Shown: positions 1 through 8,582, numbered from the stretch's first letter. The stretch: DNA of 44,635 nt from Mammaliicoccus stepanovicii (GCF_002902525.1 NZ_PPQZ01000102.1:72842-117476); one strand, 5' to 3'. The notes: generated by a model not told the origin, from the sequence alone. Made by a program: numbers and translations.

Positions 1-590
1 TGCGAAAAATACTTATCTCAATTATGGCAAGTTCTATTGCTTTATCAGCATGTGGAAACGATGAAGTAGATAAATTAGAAAAGAAAAAATCAACCTTAAA
101 AGAAGAAAATAGAAAACACAAAAAAGAAATCTTGAACCTTGAAGATAAGAATAATACATACAAACAAAAAGACAAATCATTACAGAGTTCTATCAATCAT
201 ATAGAAAAAAACTCATCATCACAATTTAAGACTCAATATTTAAAATCATCGACCCAATTTATTAATAATACGAAGACTAATATATCTCAATATAATAAAA
301 TTAGTAAAAACATAAAATCAAAACCTAATGATAGCGTTACGCAAGACAAAATTGATAATATTGCAATTAACCAAAAGACCATCACATCACAATATAAAGA
401 CGGGATGGACGGGAAAACAATCCCAAAAGAATTTAAAGCATTACATAAAAATATGCTTAACCTTTCTTCTGATATTGAAGATGTATTTAATGATTTAAAC
501 AAAGGTTACAAGAAAAATGATAAAAAACTCATTAATAAATCGATTAAAAAGCTTAACAGCTTAAAAGACGAAATAGATCAAATAAAGTGA
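1..590 (+). CDS. coiled-coil lipoprotein, missing only the first base of its start codon
   Basis: The reading frame is open to the left edge. The window begins with TG, so the A of an ATG was most likely cut off, giving MRKILISI before the first internal Met at base 24. That restores a lipoprotein signal: basic n-region, hydrophobic stretch and lipobox LSAC with the lipidated Cys at about residue 18. The mature part (about 175 residues) is very rich in Lys, Asn and Gln and has a long charged coiled-coil segment right after the Cys (DEVDKLEKKKSTLKEEN). It is expected to be a surface lipoprotein facing the wall. Size and architecture resemble the YkyA-type putative cell-wall-binding lipoproteins of Firmicutes, but no decisive motif is visible. 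The function is unknown. It is followed by a small membrane protein on the same strand. Confidence 0.75.
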   Translation, partial: RKILISIMASSIALSACGNDEVDKLEKKKSTLKEENRKHKKEILNLEDKNNTYKQKDKSLQSSINHIEKNSSSQFKTQYLKSSTQFINNTKTNISQYNKISKNIKSKPNDSVTQDKIDNIAINQKTITSQYKDGMDGKTIPKEFKALHKNMLNLSSDIEDVFNDLNKGYKKNDKKLINKSIKKLNSLKDEIDQIK

Positions 591-645
591 GATTCCACCT
601 AATTTATGCTATATTGATTAAACAAATAACGTAAGGTGAGGTTCT

Positions 646-858
646 ATGAAAAAAGTATTATTTTATTTAGTAATTGCTATCGCATTGTTCGGACTCATTA
701 TGAACTTAGATGTGTTTATCTTTGGTTTCATAAGAATGATCATTTCATTCGCTATATTTGCGCTTATTATTTACCTAGTTTATTATTTCTTTTTCTTAAC
801 ACCAGATCAAAGAAAATATAAAAAAGCAGTCCGTAAAAACAAGAAAAAAAATAGATAA
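646..858 (+). CDS. small two-segment membrane protein, function unknown
   Basis: A 70-residue protein with a good ribosome binding site (AAGGTGAGG, 6 bases before ATG). It has two hydrophobic stretches, about residues 5-25 and 28-53, and ends in a strongly basic tail (KYKKAVRKNKKKNR). The tail suggests the C-terminus stays in the cytoplasm near the membrane surface or nucleic acid. I do not recognise a named family. It lies 55 bases after the lipoprotein gene on the same strand and is followed by a hairpin terminator, so the two probably form a short transcription unit. The overlapping frame starting at 636 is a shadow: it lacks a ribosome binding site and reads as low-complexity sequence. 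Confidence 0.72.
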   Translation: MKKVLFYLVIAIALFGLIMNLDVFIFGFIRMIISFAIFALIIYLVYYFFFLTPDQRKYKKAVRKNKKKNR

Positions 859-889
859 TCGTTACTACGGGATTTAATGGTTATAACTA

Positions 890-936
890 AATAAGGATTA
901 ACAGTTTAGCATATTGCCAAGCTGTTAATCCTTATT
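890..936. terminator. bidirectional terminator between converging genes
   Basis: A 15-bp perfect stem (AATAAGGATTAACAG and its complement at 922-936) encloses a 17-base loop and is followed by TTTTT on the plus strand. It separates the small membrane protein gene from the convergent lipM gene and can serve both. Confidence 0.8.
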
Positions 937-947
937 ATTTTTAAATA

Positions 948-1778
948 TTATTTTCTATATGTCCATTCATCAGATTTATATTTTTCTTTTATTTCTTCAA
1001 TTTCACTTAATTGTGAATCAGTAAATACTAATTCTTTAAATTGTATATTCAATCCATCTTGGAATCCTTTATGAAATGCTTCTTCCATCTCTTCAAGCGT
1101 AATATGTCTATCTGATATATCATTTATAGCCACTGCCTTATCTACAAATGCAGCTTTCATCTTATCTTTAAGCCTTTCATTTCTAAATATAAACATATCA
1201 AATAATTCATTTACATCTATATCTTGTAAAATCGAACCGTGTTGCAAGATGACACCCTTTTGTCTTGTTTGCGCGCTACCTGCTATTTTTCTGCCTTCAA
1301 CAACTAGTTCATACCAACTTGGTGCATCAAAACAAACTGAGCTTCTCGGTGATTTAAGTTTTTCTCTCGCTTCTTTCGATTTAGGGATGGCAAAGTATGC
1401 ATCAAATCCTAATGCTTTGAAACCTTCTAACAATCCTTCAGATATAACCCTATACGCTTCTGTGACGGTTTTAGGCATATTAGGATGTGATTCAGGTACA
1501 ATAACACTATAAGTTAGTTCTTTGTCGTGCAACACACCTCTTCCACCAGTAGCTCTTCGTACTAACCCAAAACCTTTTTCTTTCACTTTATCAATATCTA
1601 TTTCTTTTTCGAGTTTTTGAAAATAACCAATTGAAAGTGTTGCTGGGTCCCAAGTATAAAATCTTATAACTGGATCTATTTCTCCTCTACTCACAAAGTT
1701 CATAAGTGCTTCATCTACAGCCATATTATAATATGGATCGTTTGATTTCGTATTTAAAAAATGCCAAGTTTCTTTCAC
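948..1778 (-). CDS. lipM: octanoyl-[acyl carrier protein]:protein octanoyltransferase LipM
   Basis: A 276-residue member of the BirA/LplA/LipB fold. It transfers octanoate from acyl carrier protein to the GcvH lipoyl domain, the first step of lipoate synthesis in Firmicutes. Visible motifs are [19 protein letters not shown] (residues 74-92), the LipM-type catalytic Cys149 in [13 protein letters not shown], and Lys164 in [10 protein letters not shown]. The Cys and the length match B. subtilis LipM (278 residues) rather than a lipoate ligase. It starts at GTG with AGGAG nine bases upstream. It is transcribed divergently from the rhodanese gene and lies next to the glycine cleavage operon, as in B. 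subtilis (yqhM-yqhL-yqhK). That context fits a role in modifying the glycine cleavage H protein. A lipoate ligase is the main alternative. Confidence 0.92.
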   Translation of the reverse strand: MKETWHFLNTKSNDPYYNMAVDEALMNFVSRGEIDPVIRFYTWDPATLSIGYFQKLEKEIDIDKVKEKGFGLVRRATGGRGVLHDKELTYSVIVPESHPNMPKTVTEAYRVISEGLLEGFKALGFDAYFAIPKSKEAREKLKSPRSSVCFDAPSWYELVVEGRKIAGSAQTRQKGVILQHGSILQDIDVNELFDMFIFRNERLKDKMKAAFVDKAVAINDISDRHITLEEMEEAFHKGFQDGLNIQFKELVFTDSQLSEIEEIKEKYKSDEWTYRK

Positions 1779-1835
1779 AATTCAAAACTCCTATCCGAAT
1801 AATTCTATATACTTTATTATTTTAGCAAAAAAATT

Positions 1836-1864
1836 TTGATAAATCTCAATATAAAACTTATAAT
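1836..1864 (+). promoter_or_regulatory. sigma-A promoter of the rhodanese gene
   Basis: TTGATA (1836-1841), a 17-base spacer and TATAAT (1859-1864) give a near-consensus housekeeping promoter. It lies 35 bases before the start codon of the gene at 1899, in the 120-base divergent interval with lipM. Confidence 0.8.
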
Positions 1865-1898
1865 GGTATTATCGACTTGAATCAGGAGGAATCAGACC

Positions 1899-2279
1899 AT
1901 GAATTATTGGTATATTGCGCTCATCTTGCTAGTTTTAATTATCATTTATATGGTATTTAATTATTTAGCAAATAAGCGTGCAGTAAAAGAATTAGATCAA
2001 AATGAATTTCACAATGGATTAAGAAAGGCACAAGTGATCGACTTAAGGGAAAAAGCCGATTTCGATTATGGTCACATTATTGGAGCTAGAAATATTCCAA
2101 TGAGTGTTTTCCGTACTAGATACCAAGGTTTACGTAAAGATCAACCTATTTATTTTTGTGATGCTAATGGTATTGCAAGTTATAGAGCTGCAAAGATGAT
2201 GAAGAAAAAAGGATACACTGATCTTTATATGCTTAAAGGTGGATATAAAAAATGGACTGGTAAAGTTAAGTCTAAATAA
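1899..2279 (+). CDS. membrane-anchored rhodanese-like protein YqhL
   Basis: A 126-residue protein with one N-terminal membrane segment (about residues 3-23) and a single rhodanese domain (about 35-120). The active-site loop is CDANGIAS, with the persulfide-forming Cys87 after a strand YF. Upstream are the domain's usual VIDLREKADFDYGHIIGARNIP signature (about 46-67) and then LKGGYKKW near the end. It probably carries or delivers sulfur at the inner face of the membrane; the acceptor cannot be told from sequence. The ribosome binding site AGGAGGA sits 11 bases before ATG. It occupies the same place, between lipM and gcvPB, as yqhL of B. subtilis. It is monocistronic, with its own promoter and a strong terminator. 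Confidence 0.88.
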   Translation: MNYWYIALILLVLIIIYMVFNYLANKRAVKELDQNEFHNGLRKAQVIDLREKADFDYGHIIGARNIPMSVFRTRYQGLRKDQPIYFCDANGIASYRAAKMMKKKGYTDLYMLKGGYKKWTGKVKSK

Positions 2280-2289
2280 TAACATAAAT

Positions 2290-2336
2290 AAAAAGAACAC
2301 GTTGAAAATCATTTTGATTTTCAACGTGTTCTTTTT
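2290..2336. terminator. very strong bidirectional terminator
   Basis: A perfect 21-bp stem (2290-2310 with 2316-2336) and five-base loop, flanked by A and T runs on the two sides so that it works in both directions. It ends the rhodanese transcript and the convergent gcvT-gcvPA-gcvPB operon; the gcvPB stop lies directly at its edge. Confidence 0.93.
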
Positions 2337-2337
2337 A

Positions 2338-3813
2338 TTATTCTTTTTCTTCTTTTAAAAATTCGAATTTCAACACTGGTTTTCTAGCTGCTTGTGTTTC
2401 ATCTAACCGTCCAATAACTGTTGTATGTGGTGCATCTAATACAATTTCAGGGTTTTCTTCTGCTTCTTTAGCAATTTGTATTAACGTATCACAAAATGCA
2501 TCTAAAGTCTCTTTTGATTCTGTTTCTGTAGGTTCAATCATCATACATTCTTCAACATTAATCGGGAAGTAGATTGTAGGTGGATGGAAATTAAAATCAA
2601 GTAAACGTTTCGCTATATCTAACGTTCTTACACCTAGTTTCTTCTGTCTAGATCCACTAATAACAAACTCATGTTTACAATGTTGTGTATATGGTGTATC
2701 AAAATAATCTTGTAAACGTCTTAACATATAATTCGCATTTAACACGGCTGTTTCAGAAACAGCTTTTAGGCCATCTGGACCCATAGTTCTAATATATGTG
2801 TACGCTCGTAAATATATTCCAAAGTTACCAAAGAACGGTTTAACTCTTCCTATAGATTGTGGTAAGTCATGATCAAATTTATAAACATCATTTTCTTTAA
2901 CTACAACTGGTTTAGGTAAATATGGTGCTAAGTCGGCCACTACTCCAACTGGACCAGAACCTGGTCCGCCACCGCCATGTGGTCCTGTAAATGTCTTGTG
3001 TAAGTTTAAATGTACTGCATCAAAGCCCATGTCTCCTGGTCTTACTTTACTCATAATAGCATTTAAATTCGCGCCATCATAATAAAGCTTTCCACCTGCA
3101 TGATGCACAATTTCTCTAATTTCTAATATATCTTCTTCAAATAATCCTAATGTGTTTGGATTTGTTAACATGATAGCTGCCGTATCATCACCAACAACTC
3201 GTTTCAAATCTTCTATATCTACTAATCCTTTTTTATTTGATTTTACTGTAACAGTATCAAATCCGGCTACTTTTGCTGATGCAGGGTTAGTACCATGTGC
3301 AGAGTCTGGTACGATTACTTTCGTACGATTAAAGTCACCATTTGCTTCATGATATGCTTTAATCATAAGTAATGCAGTCCACTCTCCATGTGCTCCAGCT
3401 GCTGGTTGTAATGTTACTTCATCCATGCCTGTAATTTCTTTCAAATGTTCTTGTAAATCGTAAACGATTTCTAAAGAACCTTGAACAGTCGATACATCTT
3501 GTAAAGGGTGCGCATTCGCAAATCCAGACATTCTGGCAACTTTTTCGTTCACTTTTGGATTATACTTCATCGTACAAGATCCTAAAGGATAGAAACCAGT
3601 ATCTACACCATGATTTTTATTAGATAATTCTGTATAGTGTCTCATTAAATCTAATTCACTAACTTCTGGTAACTCTGCTTTTTTCTTTCTTGCAAACTTT
3701 TCACCTAGAATATCTTGTACGTTTTGCTTTTCAACTTCTGTTTCTGGTAATGAGTAAGCAAATCTGTCTTCTCTTGATCTTTCGAAAATGAGTTCACTTG
3801 ATGGTTTACGCAT
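2338..3813 (-). CDS. gcvPB: glycine dehydrogenase (decarboxylating) subunit 2
   Basis: C-terminal half of the split P protein of the glycine cleavage system. It binds pyridoxal phosphate, decarboxylates glycine and passes aminomethyl to the lipoyl arm of GcvH. The cofactor Lys is in [18 protein letters not shown], at residue 273 counting from the ATG chosen here, followed by the glycine-rich loop. The ATG at 3813 gives 491 residues and has AGGTG eight bases upstream. A GTG nine bases earlier would overlap that ribosome binding site and is less likely. The start overlaps the gcvPA stop by eight bases (ATGCGTAA), implying translational coupling and equal subunit supply. It is the last gene of the operon and is followed by a strong terminator. 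Confidence 0.97.
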   Translation of the reverse strand: MRKPSSELIFERSREDRFAYSLPETEVEKQNVQDILGEKFARKKKAELPEVSELDLMRHYTELSNKNHGVDTGFYPLGSCTMKYNPKVNEKVARMSGFANAHPLQDVSTVQGSLEIVYDLQEHLKEITGMDEVTLQPAAGAHGEWTALLMIKAYHEANGDFNRTKVIVPDSAHGTNPASAKVAGFDTVTVKSNKKGLVDIEDLKRVVGDDTAAIMLTNPNTLGLFEEDILEIREIVHHAGGKLYYDGANLNAIMSKVRPGDMGFDAVHLNLHKTFTGPHGGGGPGSGPVGVVADLAPYLPKPVVVKENDVYKFDHDLPQSIGRVKPFFGNFGIYLRAYTYIRTMGPDGLKAVSETAVLNANYMLRRLQDYFDTPYTQHCKHEFVISGSRQKKLGVRTLDIAKRLLDFNFHPPTIYFPINVEECMMIEPTETESKETLDAFCDTLIQIAKEAEENPEIVLDAPHTTVIGRLDETQAARKPVLKFEFLKEEKE

Positions 3814-5149
3814 TATATTCACCTACTTTTTGGATAAATGTATCAATTTCTTCTTTTGTTCTAAGCTCTGTAACAGCAATCAGCATATGATTTTTGAATG
3901 CATCGTCTACAAACCCTAAATCAAAACCTCCGATAAATCCTTCTTGTAGTAGTTTTTCATTAATATCAGTTATTGAATTTTTGAATTTAACTACAAATTC
4001 GTTAAATGAAAGTCCGTCTAACACTTCAAAACCATGTTCTTTCATCTTATTTTTCATATAAGTGGTATTTTCCATGTTTAATTCTGCCATTTCGTACACA
4101 CCATTTTTACCAAGTGCACTCATACATACTGAAGCAGCTAATGCATTTAAAGCTTGATTAGAACAAATGTTCGAAGTTGCTTTGTCTCTTCTAATATGTT
4201 GTTCACGCGCTTGAAGTGTCAATACAAAACCTCTATTTCCATCTTCATCTTGAGTTTGACCAACAAGACGACCAGGTAATTTACGCATTAATTTTTTAGT
4301 AGAAGCAAAGTAACCACAATGTGGGCCACCATATTGTGCAGGAATTCCAAATACTTGTGCATCTCCAACTACTATATCCGCGCCAAATTCACCTGGTGGC
4401 GTAATTAAGCCAAGTGACATTGGATTACTAGATACAATAAATAGTGCTTTTTTATCTTCAATAAGCTGTTGAATCGCTTCTAAATCTTCTAAAGAACCGA
4501 AGAAGTTAGGATATTGTACACAAACAGCTGCAGTATCATCGTCAATTACTGCTTTTAATTTTTCTAAATCAGTAACTGTACCATTTAAGTCAACTTCTAC
4601 TACTTCTATATCTTGAGCTTTTGTATATGTTTTTAATACTTCAATTGACTGATAATGCACTGCTTTAGATACGATTACTTTTTTCTTCTTAGTATGTCCT
4701 GCGGCTAGTACAGCTGCTTCAGCAAATGCAGTTCCTCCATCGTACATTGACGAATTAGCTACATCCATACCAGTTAATTCACAAATTAGCGTCTGGAATT
4801 CAAATATCGCTTGAAGTTCACCTTGTGAAATTTCTGGTTGATAAGGGGTATAAGCAGTATAAAATTCAGAACGTGAAATAACATGATCAACTACAGTCGG
4901 AATATAATGATCATAAACACCAGCACCTAAGAACGAAGCATGTGTTTCACTCGTAATATTCTTATTAGCAAGCACAGATAATTCTCTTAACAATTGTGTT
5001 TCTGATTTCTTCTCTTTAATATTTAAAGGTTTAGTAAATCTTACAGATTCCGGTATATCAGTAAATAATTCATCTACTGATTTAATACCAATTACATCTA
5101 ACATTTCTGATTTATCCTTATCAGTTAAAGGAATATAACGATGACCCAT
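3806..5149 (-). CDS. gcvPA: glycine dehydrogenase (decarboxylating) subunit 1
   Basis: N-terminal half of the split P protein (447 residues from ATG 5149). It pairs with GcvPB to form the heterotetrameric decarboxylase. Long blocks such as [36 protein letters not shown] and [20 protein letters not shown] are family hallmarks. No pyridoxal-phosphate lysine is expected in this half. The protein begins [13 protein letters not shown], like other staphylococcal GcvPA. The ATG has AGGAG eight bases upstream, whereas the GTG at 5158 lies inside that ribosome binding site. The binding site overlaps the end of gcvT, 14 bases away, so gcvT, gcvPA and gcvPB are one tight operon. Confidence 0.97.
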   Translation of the reverse strand: MGHRYIPLTDKDKSEMLDVIGIKSVDELFTDIPESVRFTKPLNIKEKKSETQLLRELSVLANKNITSETHASFLGAGVYDHYIPTVVDHVISRSEFYTAYTPYQPEISQGELQAIFEFQTLICELTGMDVANSSMYDGGTAFAEAAVLAAGHTKKKKVIVSKAVHYQSIEVLKTYTKAQDIEVVEVDLNGTVTDLEKLKAVIDDDTAAVCVQYPNFFGSLEDLEAIQQLIEDKKALFIVSSNPMSLGLITPPGEFGADIVVGDAQVFGIPAQYGGPHCGYFASTKKLMRKLPGRLVGQTQDEDGNRGFVLTLQAREQHIRRDKATSNICSNQALNALAASVCMSALGKNGVYEMAELNMENTTYMKNKMKEHGFEVLDGLSFNEFVVKFKNSITDINEKLLQEGFIGGFDLGFVDDAFKNHMLIAVTELRTKEEIDTFIQKVGEYNA

Positions 5150-5163
5150 TTTCTTCACTCCTA

Positions 5164-6249
5164 TTATTTAAATGATGTTTTTTTCACTATTTTTGCTTTT
5201 ACTTGTCTTTTTCTAACTTGAATGAGTATTTCTTTATCAAGTTCGAAGTCTTCTTTATTAATTAATCCCATTGCTATTGATTTTCCAGTTGATGGTGATT
5301 GTGTACCTGATGTTACATATCCGATTTGATTGCCATCACTATCTAAAATTTCATATCCAGTTCTAGGTATACCTTTATCAATCATTTCAATACCAATTGA
5401 TTTTCTACTTGCACCATTTTCTTTTTCGTCTTTAAGGACCGTTTTACCAATGAAGTCTTCATCAATAAGTGGGCGGACAGCAAATCCAATACCCGCTTCA
5501 TAAGGTGTAATGTCTTCAGATAAATCTTGACCATGTAAAGGAAGAGCAGATTCTAATCTTAATGTATCACGTGCTCCTAAACCACAAGGTGTTACGCCTT
5601 CTTTTATAAAACCATCCCAAATCATTTTCGTATCTTCTGATTTACAATAAACCTCAAATCCATCTTCACCTGTATAACCAGATTGAGAAAGAATAACATC
5701 TTTACCAAATAGCGTAATATGTTGTTTGAATTCAAACATTTTCATTTCAGATACATCAACATCTAAGAGATTTTGAACAATTTCACGTGCTTTCGGACCT
5801 TGAATAGCTAATTGTCCGTATGATGATGATTTATTTTCGACTGTAACATTAAATCCTTTAATTTTTTGTAAATGATCAAAATCAATATCTGTATTACCTG
5901 CATTTACTACTAGTAAATAAACAGATTCATCCAGTTTATAGATTACTAAGTCATCAATCACACCACCTTGTTCATTACAAAGTGTAGTGTATTGAGCTTT
6001 TTCAAGTGTTAATTTTGAAACATCATTCGTTAGGGCATATTGGACAAACTTTGTAGCATCTTCACCGGATACAAATATTTCACCCATATGGCTAACATCA
6101 AATATACCCACTTCATTTCTTACAGCATTATGTTCTTCTTTAATACTTGAAAATTGTACGGGTAAAGCCCAACCTGAAAAATCAATAACTTTAGCACCTT
6201 GATCAATATATGTTTGATATAAAGGTGTTTTCTTTAAATCTGTAGTCAT
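5164..6249 (-). CDS. gcvT: aminomethyltransferase (glycine cleavage T protein)
   Basis: A 361-residue T protein. It moves the methylene carbon from aminomethyl-lipoyl-GcvH to tetrahydrofolate and releases ammonia. The sequence runs from [30 protein letters not shown], with the DVSHMGEI motif near residue 50, through the folate-binding barrel ([12 protein letters not shown]) to the C-terminal domain with [16 protein letters not shown]. Length matches the family. It is the first gene of the operon and its leader carries a glycine riboswitch and terminator, so expression should rise when glycine is plentiful. The P proteins follow; GcvH and the L protein are not in this window. Confidence 0.97.
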   Translation of the reverse strand: MTTDLKKTPLYQTYIDQGAKVIDFSGWALPVQFSSIKEEHNAVRNEVGIFDVSHMGEIFVSGEDATKFVQYALTNDVSKLTLEKAQYTTLCNEQGGVIDDLVIYKLDESVYLLVVNAGNTDIDFDHLQKIKGFNVTVENKSSSYGQLAIQGPKAREIVQNLLDVDVSEMKMFEFKQHITLFGKDVILSQSGYTGEDGFEVYCKSEDTKMIWDGFIKEGVTPCGLGARDTLRLESALPLHGQDLSEDITPYEAGIGFAVRPLIDEDFIGKTVLKDEKENGASRKSIGIEMIDKGIPRTGYEILDSDGNQIGYVTSGTQSPSTGKSIAMGLINKEDFELDKEILIQVRKRQVKAKIVKKTSFK

Positions 6250-6278
6250 AAATCATCTTCCCTTCTAGTTATGTATAA

Positions 6279-6310
6279 TAAAAAAACAGGGTAGCTCTCG
6301 CTACCCTGTT
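6279..6310 (-). terminator. riboswitch-controlled terminator before gcvT
   Basis: On the minus strand an 11-bp GC-rich stem (AACAGGGTAGC, loop GAGA, complement) is followed by seven T. It lies 30 bases before the gcvT start, between the glycine aptamer and the ribosome binding site, so it is the expression platform of the riboswitch. Confidence 0.92.
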
Positions 6311-6424
6311 GAAGTACTCTTCAGGAACGCGTCACAAAGTTATCCTTTTGCCTGAGAGATTCACTATTATTAGCTTGCTCCTTCGGCGATGAATATAGTA
6401 TTCATTCTCTCTAACTTTGATCAA
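6311..6424 (-). promoter_or_regulatory. glycine riboswitch, one aptamer plus remnant hairpin
   Basis: Read on the minus strand, the leader has the hallmark glycine-aptamer strings GCCGAAGGAGCAAGC and CTCTCAGGCAAAAGGA. They are closed by a P1 helix in which CAAAGTTA near 6414-6421 pairs with TAACTTTG near 6334-6341. Only one full aptamer is present, where many gcv leaders have two in tandem. Between the aptamer and the terminator is a small hairpin (TGAAG-AGTA-CTTCA, 6310-6323), in the position where singlet riboswitches carry a remnant 'ghost' second aptamer. Glycine binding is expected to prevent termination and turn the operon on. The switching pathway is inferred. Confidence 0.93.
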
Positions 6425-6426
6425 TC

Positions 6427-6454
6427 GCAATATTTAATGCTTATAAAGATTCAA
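6427..6454 (-). promoter_or_regulatory. possible gcv operon promoter inside the aroK 3' end
   Basis: TTGAAT (6454-6449), a 16-base spacer and TATTGC (6432-6427) on the minus strand would start transcription at about the first base of the glycine aptamer. It overlaps the aroK stop codon. The -10 box is imperfect; read-through from aroK is the alternative. Confidence 0.45.
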
Positions 6455-6932
6455 TAATCTCGTTCGCAACTACTTCTATAGGTCTATCTGCATCTATTTG
6501 TTTGAATGCGATTTCATTATAACTTAATTCTCGTTTTGAATACAAGGCTTTTAATTCTTTAAGTGATTTACCATTTGCATTCGGTCTATTATTATCTTGT
6601 TGAATCCTTTTAAAAACAACTTCAATGTCACATTTTAACCAAAATACGTGTCGTGTTTTATTTAAAATACGCTTTGTGGATGTTGATTCAACAATTCCAC
6701 CACCAGTCGAAATAATTACATCTTTATCAATCCATTCTAATAAAGCTTTAGTTTCTAAATCGCGGAAATACTGTTCACCATATTTATCAAATATTTCCGG
6801 AATGGACAGTTTCATTGTATTAACGATATAAGAATCGATATCCACTAAAGACTTGTTACATTTTTCACTTAGCAACTCGCCTATTGTTGTTTTGCCTACA
6901 CCCATAAATCCTACTAACACAATTGACATCAT
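6441..6932 (-). CDS. aroK: shikimate kinase
   Basis: A 163-residue P-loop kinase of the chorismate pathway that phosphorylates shikimate at the 3-hydroxyl. Walker A is GFMGVGKTT near the N-terminus. The shikimate site shows DID (about 31-33), the FRDLE segment (about 57-61) and STGGG (about 75-79). The lid region has NRPNA. Two adjacent ATG codons are possible: the second (6929) has the better spacing (eight bases) from AAGGAG, the first five. It lies between comGG and the gcv leader on the same strand. It has no terminator of its own, so its transcript may run into the riboswitch. The comG-aroK-gcvT order is the usual staphylococcal one. Confidence 0.96.
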   Translation of the reverse strand: MMSIVLVGFMGVGKTTIGELLSEKCNKSLVDIDSYIVNTMKLSIPEIFDKYGEQYFRDLETKALLEWIDKDVIISTGGGIVESTSTKRILNKTRHVFWLKCDIEVVFKRIQQDNNRPNANGKSLKELKALYSKRELSYNEIAFKQIDADRPIEVVANEIIESL

Positions 6933-7005
6933 ATCTTCTCCTTATCGCTACATTTCAACTTAAATATTATTCTATCTCATTATTCAGAAAATAAAAAGTC
7001 AATTT

Positions 7006-7182
7006 TCATTTAACTAATACATTTTTAATTTCTTGAATGTAATATTTCTCTAAATTGTTATAAATTCTAAGTTTGTAACTATATTGAACTAAATAAAAGG
7101 ATAGGAATGATGAATACAAAACTAATATTGCCAATAGAAATGGTAGCACATACCCTTTGTTGCTATATATAAATTTCTTCAT
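7006..7182 (-). CDS. comGG: ComGG-like small pseudopilus protein
   Basis: A 58-codon frame at the end of the comG operon: MKKFIYSNKGYVLPFLLAIL then a hydrophobic segment to about residue 30 and a polar tail ending in EIKNVLVK. The layout is a short basic leader, NKGY, one membrane helix and a hydrophilic end, resembling the prepilin-like ComG proteins. Its place after comGF is that of comGG in B. subtilis, whose product is a minor pseudopilin of the DNA-uptake machine. It overlaps comGF by 20 bases. GGAGA lies about 12 bases before the ATG, somewhat far, so coupling to comGF translation is likely. It is shorter than B. subtilis ComGG and may be a reduced version. Identification rests on position and architecture rather than on a diagnostic motif. 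Confidence 0.72.
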   Translation of the reverse strand: MKKFIYSNKGYVLPFLLAILVLYSSFLSFYLVQYSYKLRIYNNLEKYYIQEIKNVLVK

Positions 7183-7597
7183 GCGTAATTCTATCTCCTT
7201 CTTTAATATCTATCTTCAAAATGACTGTATAAGGATTTTTCCTTTCGATTTCAAAGAATACTACATTGTTTAGGAGTGTAATAACACCTTTTCCATTAAT
7301 ACTTTTGTATATTTTGGAATTTAATAATTTATATTCTATCCTTTCGTGATTATTAGTGAATTCGATTCTATTATGGTGGTTATTTATATTTATATGTTTA
7401 TCTTTAACTTCAGTAGATAAATCATTTCGAAACATGATTATTTCATATTGCGTATGGTTAAATGCATTTTCTTTTAATTGATATATACTTTTTATAAGTA
7501 ATGGAATAAGGGATAATATGATTAATAAAACTGATAATGATAAAATCATTTCAATCATAGTAAATCCATTGTTATTTTTGAACACAAATTTTCTCAT
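7163..7597 (-). CDS. comGF: competence minor pseudopilin ComGF
   Basis: A 144-residue protein with a class III prepilin signal: basic leader MRKFVFKNNN, cleavage site after Gly in NGFTMIEM, Glu at +5, then a membrane helix (about residues 12-36). The rest is a polar domain rich in Asn, Ile and His. It would be cut by the prepilin peptidase ComC and join the ComGC pseudopilus used in DNA uptake. It overlaps comGE by 26 bases and comGG by 20, typical of this tightly packed operon. The sequence after the helix varies strongly between species, so assignment as GF rather than another minor pseudopilin rests on gene order. Confidence 0.85.
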   Translation of the reverse strand: MRKFVFKNNNGFTMIEMILSLSVLLIILSLIPLLIKSIYQLKENAFNHTQYEIIMFRNDLSTEVKDKHININNHHNRIEFTNNHERIEYKLLNSKIYKSINGKGVITLLNNVVFFEIERKNPYTVILKIDIKEGDRITHEEIYI

Positions 7598-7853
7598 GAT
7601 TTATTACATCTTCCAAACATATTTTATTAGTAGGATAAGTAAGGTTATATTTGTTAGTATCAAATTTAAGATGATGGTCTTTAGACTGAATTGTTTGATA
7701 CATCATTTGATACATTTCAATATTTCGTAATTCTCTTTGAAGTGTTTTATTTAAATGAGTGACGATTGGTAACAAAGTGCCACCTAATAATAAGATGATT
7801 AAAATTGAAAGCAAGAGATCAATTAGAACAAACCCTTTATTGTTCTTTAACAA
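7572..7853 (-). CDS. comGE: competence minor pseudopilin ComGE
   Basis: A 93-residue prepilin-like protein starting at TTG 7853, which has a strong GGGAGG seven bases upstream. The longer frame from TTG 7874 would begin before that ribosome binding site. The chosen start gives MLKNNKG/FVLIDLLLS, a standard short prepilin leader with Gly at -1 and Asp at +5 where Glu is usual. One membrane helix follows (about residues 8-30), then a polar region with two Cys near the end (NKICLED and EKICVQK). Its start overlaps comGD by 17 bases. The role is inferred from gene order: minor pseudopilin of the transformation pilus. Confidence 0.83.
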   Translation of the reverse strand: MLKNNKGFVLIDLLLSILIILLLGGTLLPIVTHLNKTLQRELRNIEMYQMMYQTIQSKDHHLKFDTNKYNLTYPTNKICLEDVINHEKICVQK

Positions 7854-8265
7854 TTTTATACCTCCCTTTTTCAATCCTAAAAATGACTCGATATCGCTTA
7901 TTACTAAAGGTCATCTTCAGCGTACCGAATTGATTAATATTCCCCTTACCATCGTAAACCATTGTTGTAAATTTATTGTCATTAGCTACCTTTCCTTTAT
8001 ATAATGATAATTCTCGAATATTATTTCTTTCAGTTTGATAATAAATTTTATGAGCATTAGGTTTAAACCAAACTAAAATAGGTTTCTGTGTTAATAAAGA
8101 TTTTATTTCTAAATATTCCAACTTTGTTTCAAAATCTACAATGCCGTTGGTCAATCCAATTTTATCAACAGAATTAATCGTCATATACATCGTTAACATC
8201 GTAATCATGCTAACTATACTTAAAACAAAAATCATCTCGATTAAAGTAAATCCTTTATTAGACAT
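7837..8265 (-). CDS. comGD: competence minor pseudopilin ComGD
   Basis: A 142-residue prepilin-like protein: MSNKG/FTLIEMIFVLSIVSMI, with the peptidase cleavage site after Gly and Glu at +5, then a beta-rich domain. The ATG at 8265 shares one base with the comGC stop (TGATG). There is no clear ribosome binding site, so it is probably translated by re-initiation after comGC. A TTG codon immediately upstream is less likely. By analogy with B. subtilis it is a minor component that helps assemble the ComGC pseudopilus. Confidence 0.88.
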   Translation of the reverse strand: MSNKGFTLIEMIFVLSIVSMITMLTMYMTINSVDKIGLTNGIVDFETKLEYLEIKSLLTQKPILVWFKPNAHKIYYQTERNNIRELSLYKGKVANDNKFTTMVYDGKGNINQFGTLKMTFSNKRYRVIFRIEKGRYKIVKEQ

Positions 8266-8582
8266 CAACTAGATGTGACTTCACCATTTTGAATGGTAAT
8301 TCTTTCTCCTGATTTACAAGTTAATTGGTTCTGGTTAACATAACCCTCATTAACCAAATCTTCAACAGAACTTGGTCTTGTGTCATGCTTTAATGTATAT
8401 GCTTCAACTTGACCAGCAACCATCTTCACCTGTGCTTTACATCCCGTACTCTTAACATTCTCAGATTGTTTACTTATATTTGGAATAATGACGATAAGCA
8501 GAATACTAATGATAAGAAGTACGATCAACATTTCTATGAGTGTGAATCCTTCATTTTTCTTTAATTTTTTAAATAAAAACAT
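8265..8582 (-). CDS. comGC: major competence pseudopilin ComGC
   Basis: A 105-residue major pseudopilin that forms the transformation pilus spanning the wall. Leader MFLFKKLKKNEG is cleaved before FTLIEMLIVLL; the membrane helix covers about residues 13-34. Two cysteines, Cys48 and Cys89, match the intramolecular disulfide pair known in B. subtilis ComGC. The segment FTLIEMLIVLLIISILLI is almost invariant among Firmicutes. AAGGAAG lies before the ATG. Prepilin peptidase is not encoded in this window. Confidence 0.95.
   Translation of the reverse strand: MFLFKKLKKNEGFTLIEMLIVLLIISILLIVIIPNISKQSENVKSTGCKAQVKMVAGQVEAYTLKHDTRPSSVEDLVNEGYVNQNQLTCKSGERITIQNGEVTSS

Noticed and set aside
7837-7874. 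Longer comGE from TTG 7874
   Set aside because: The stretch contains the ribosome binding site for TTG 7853 and would add KKGGIK to the prepilin leader without a binding site of its own.
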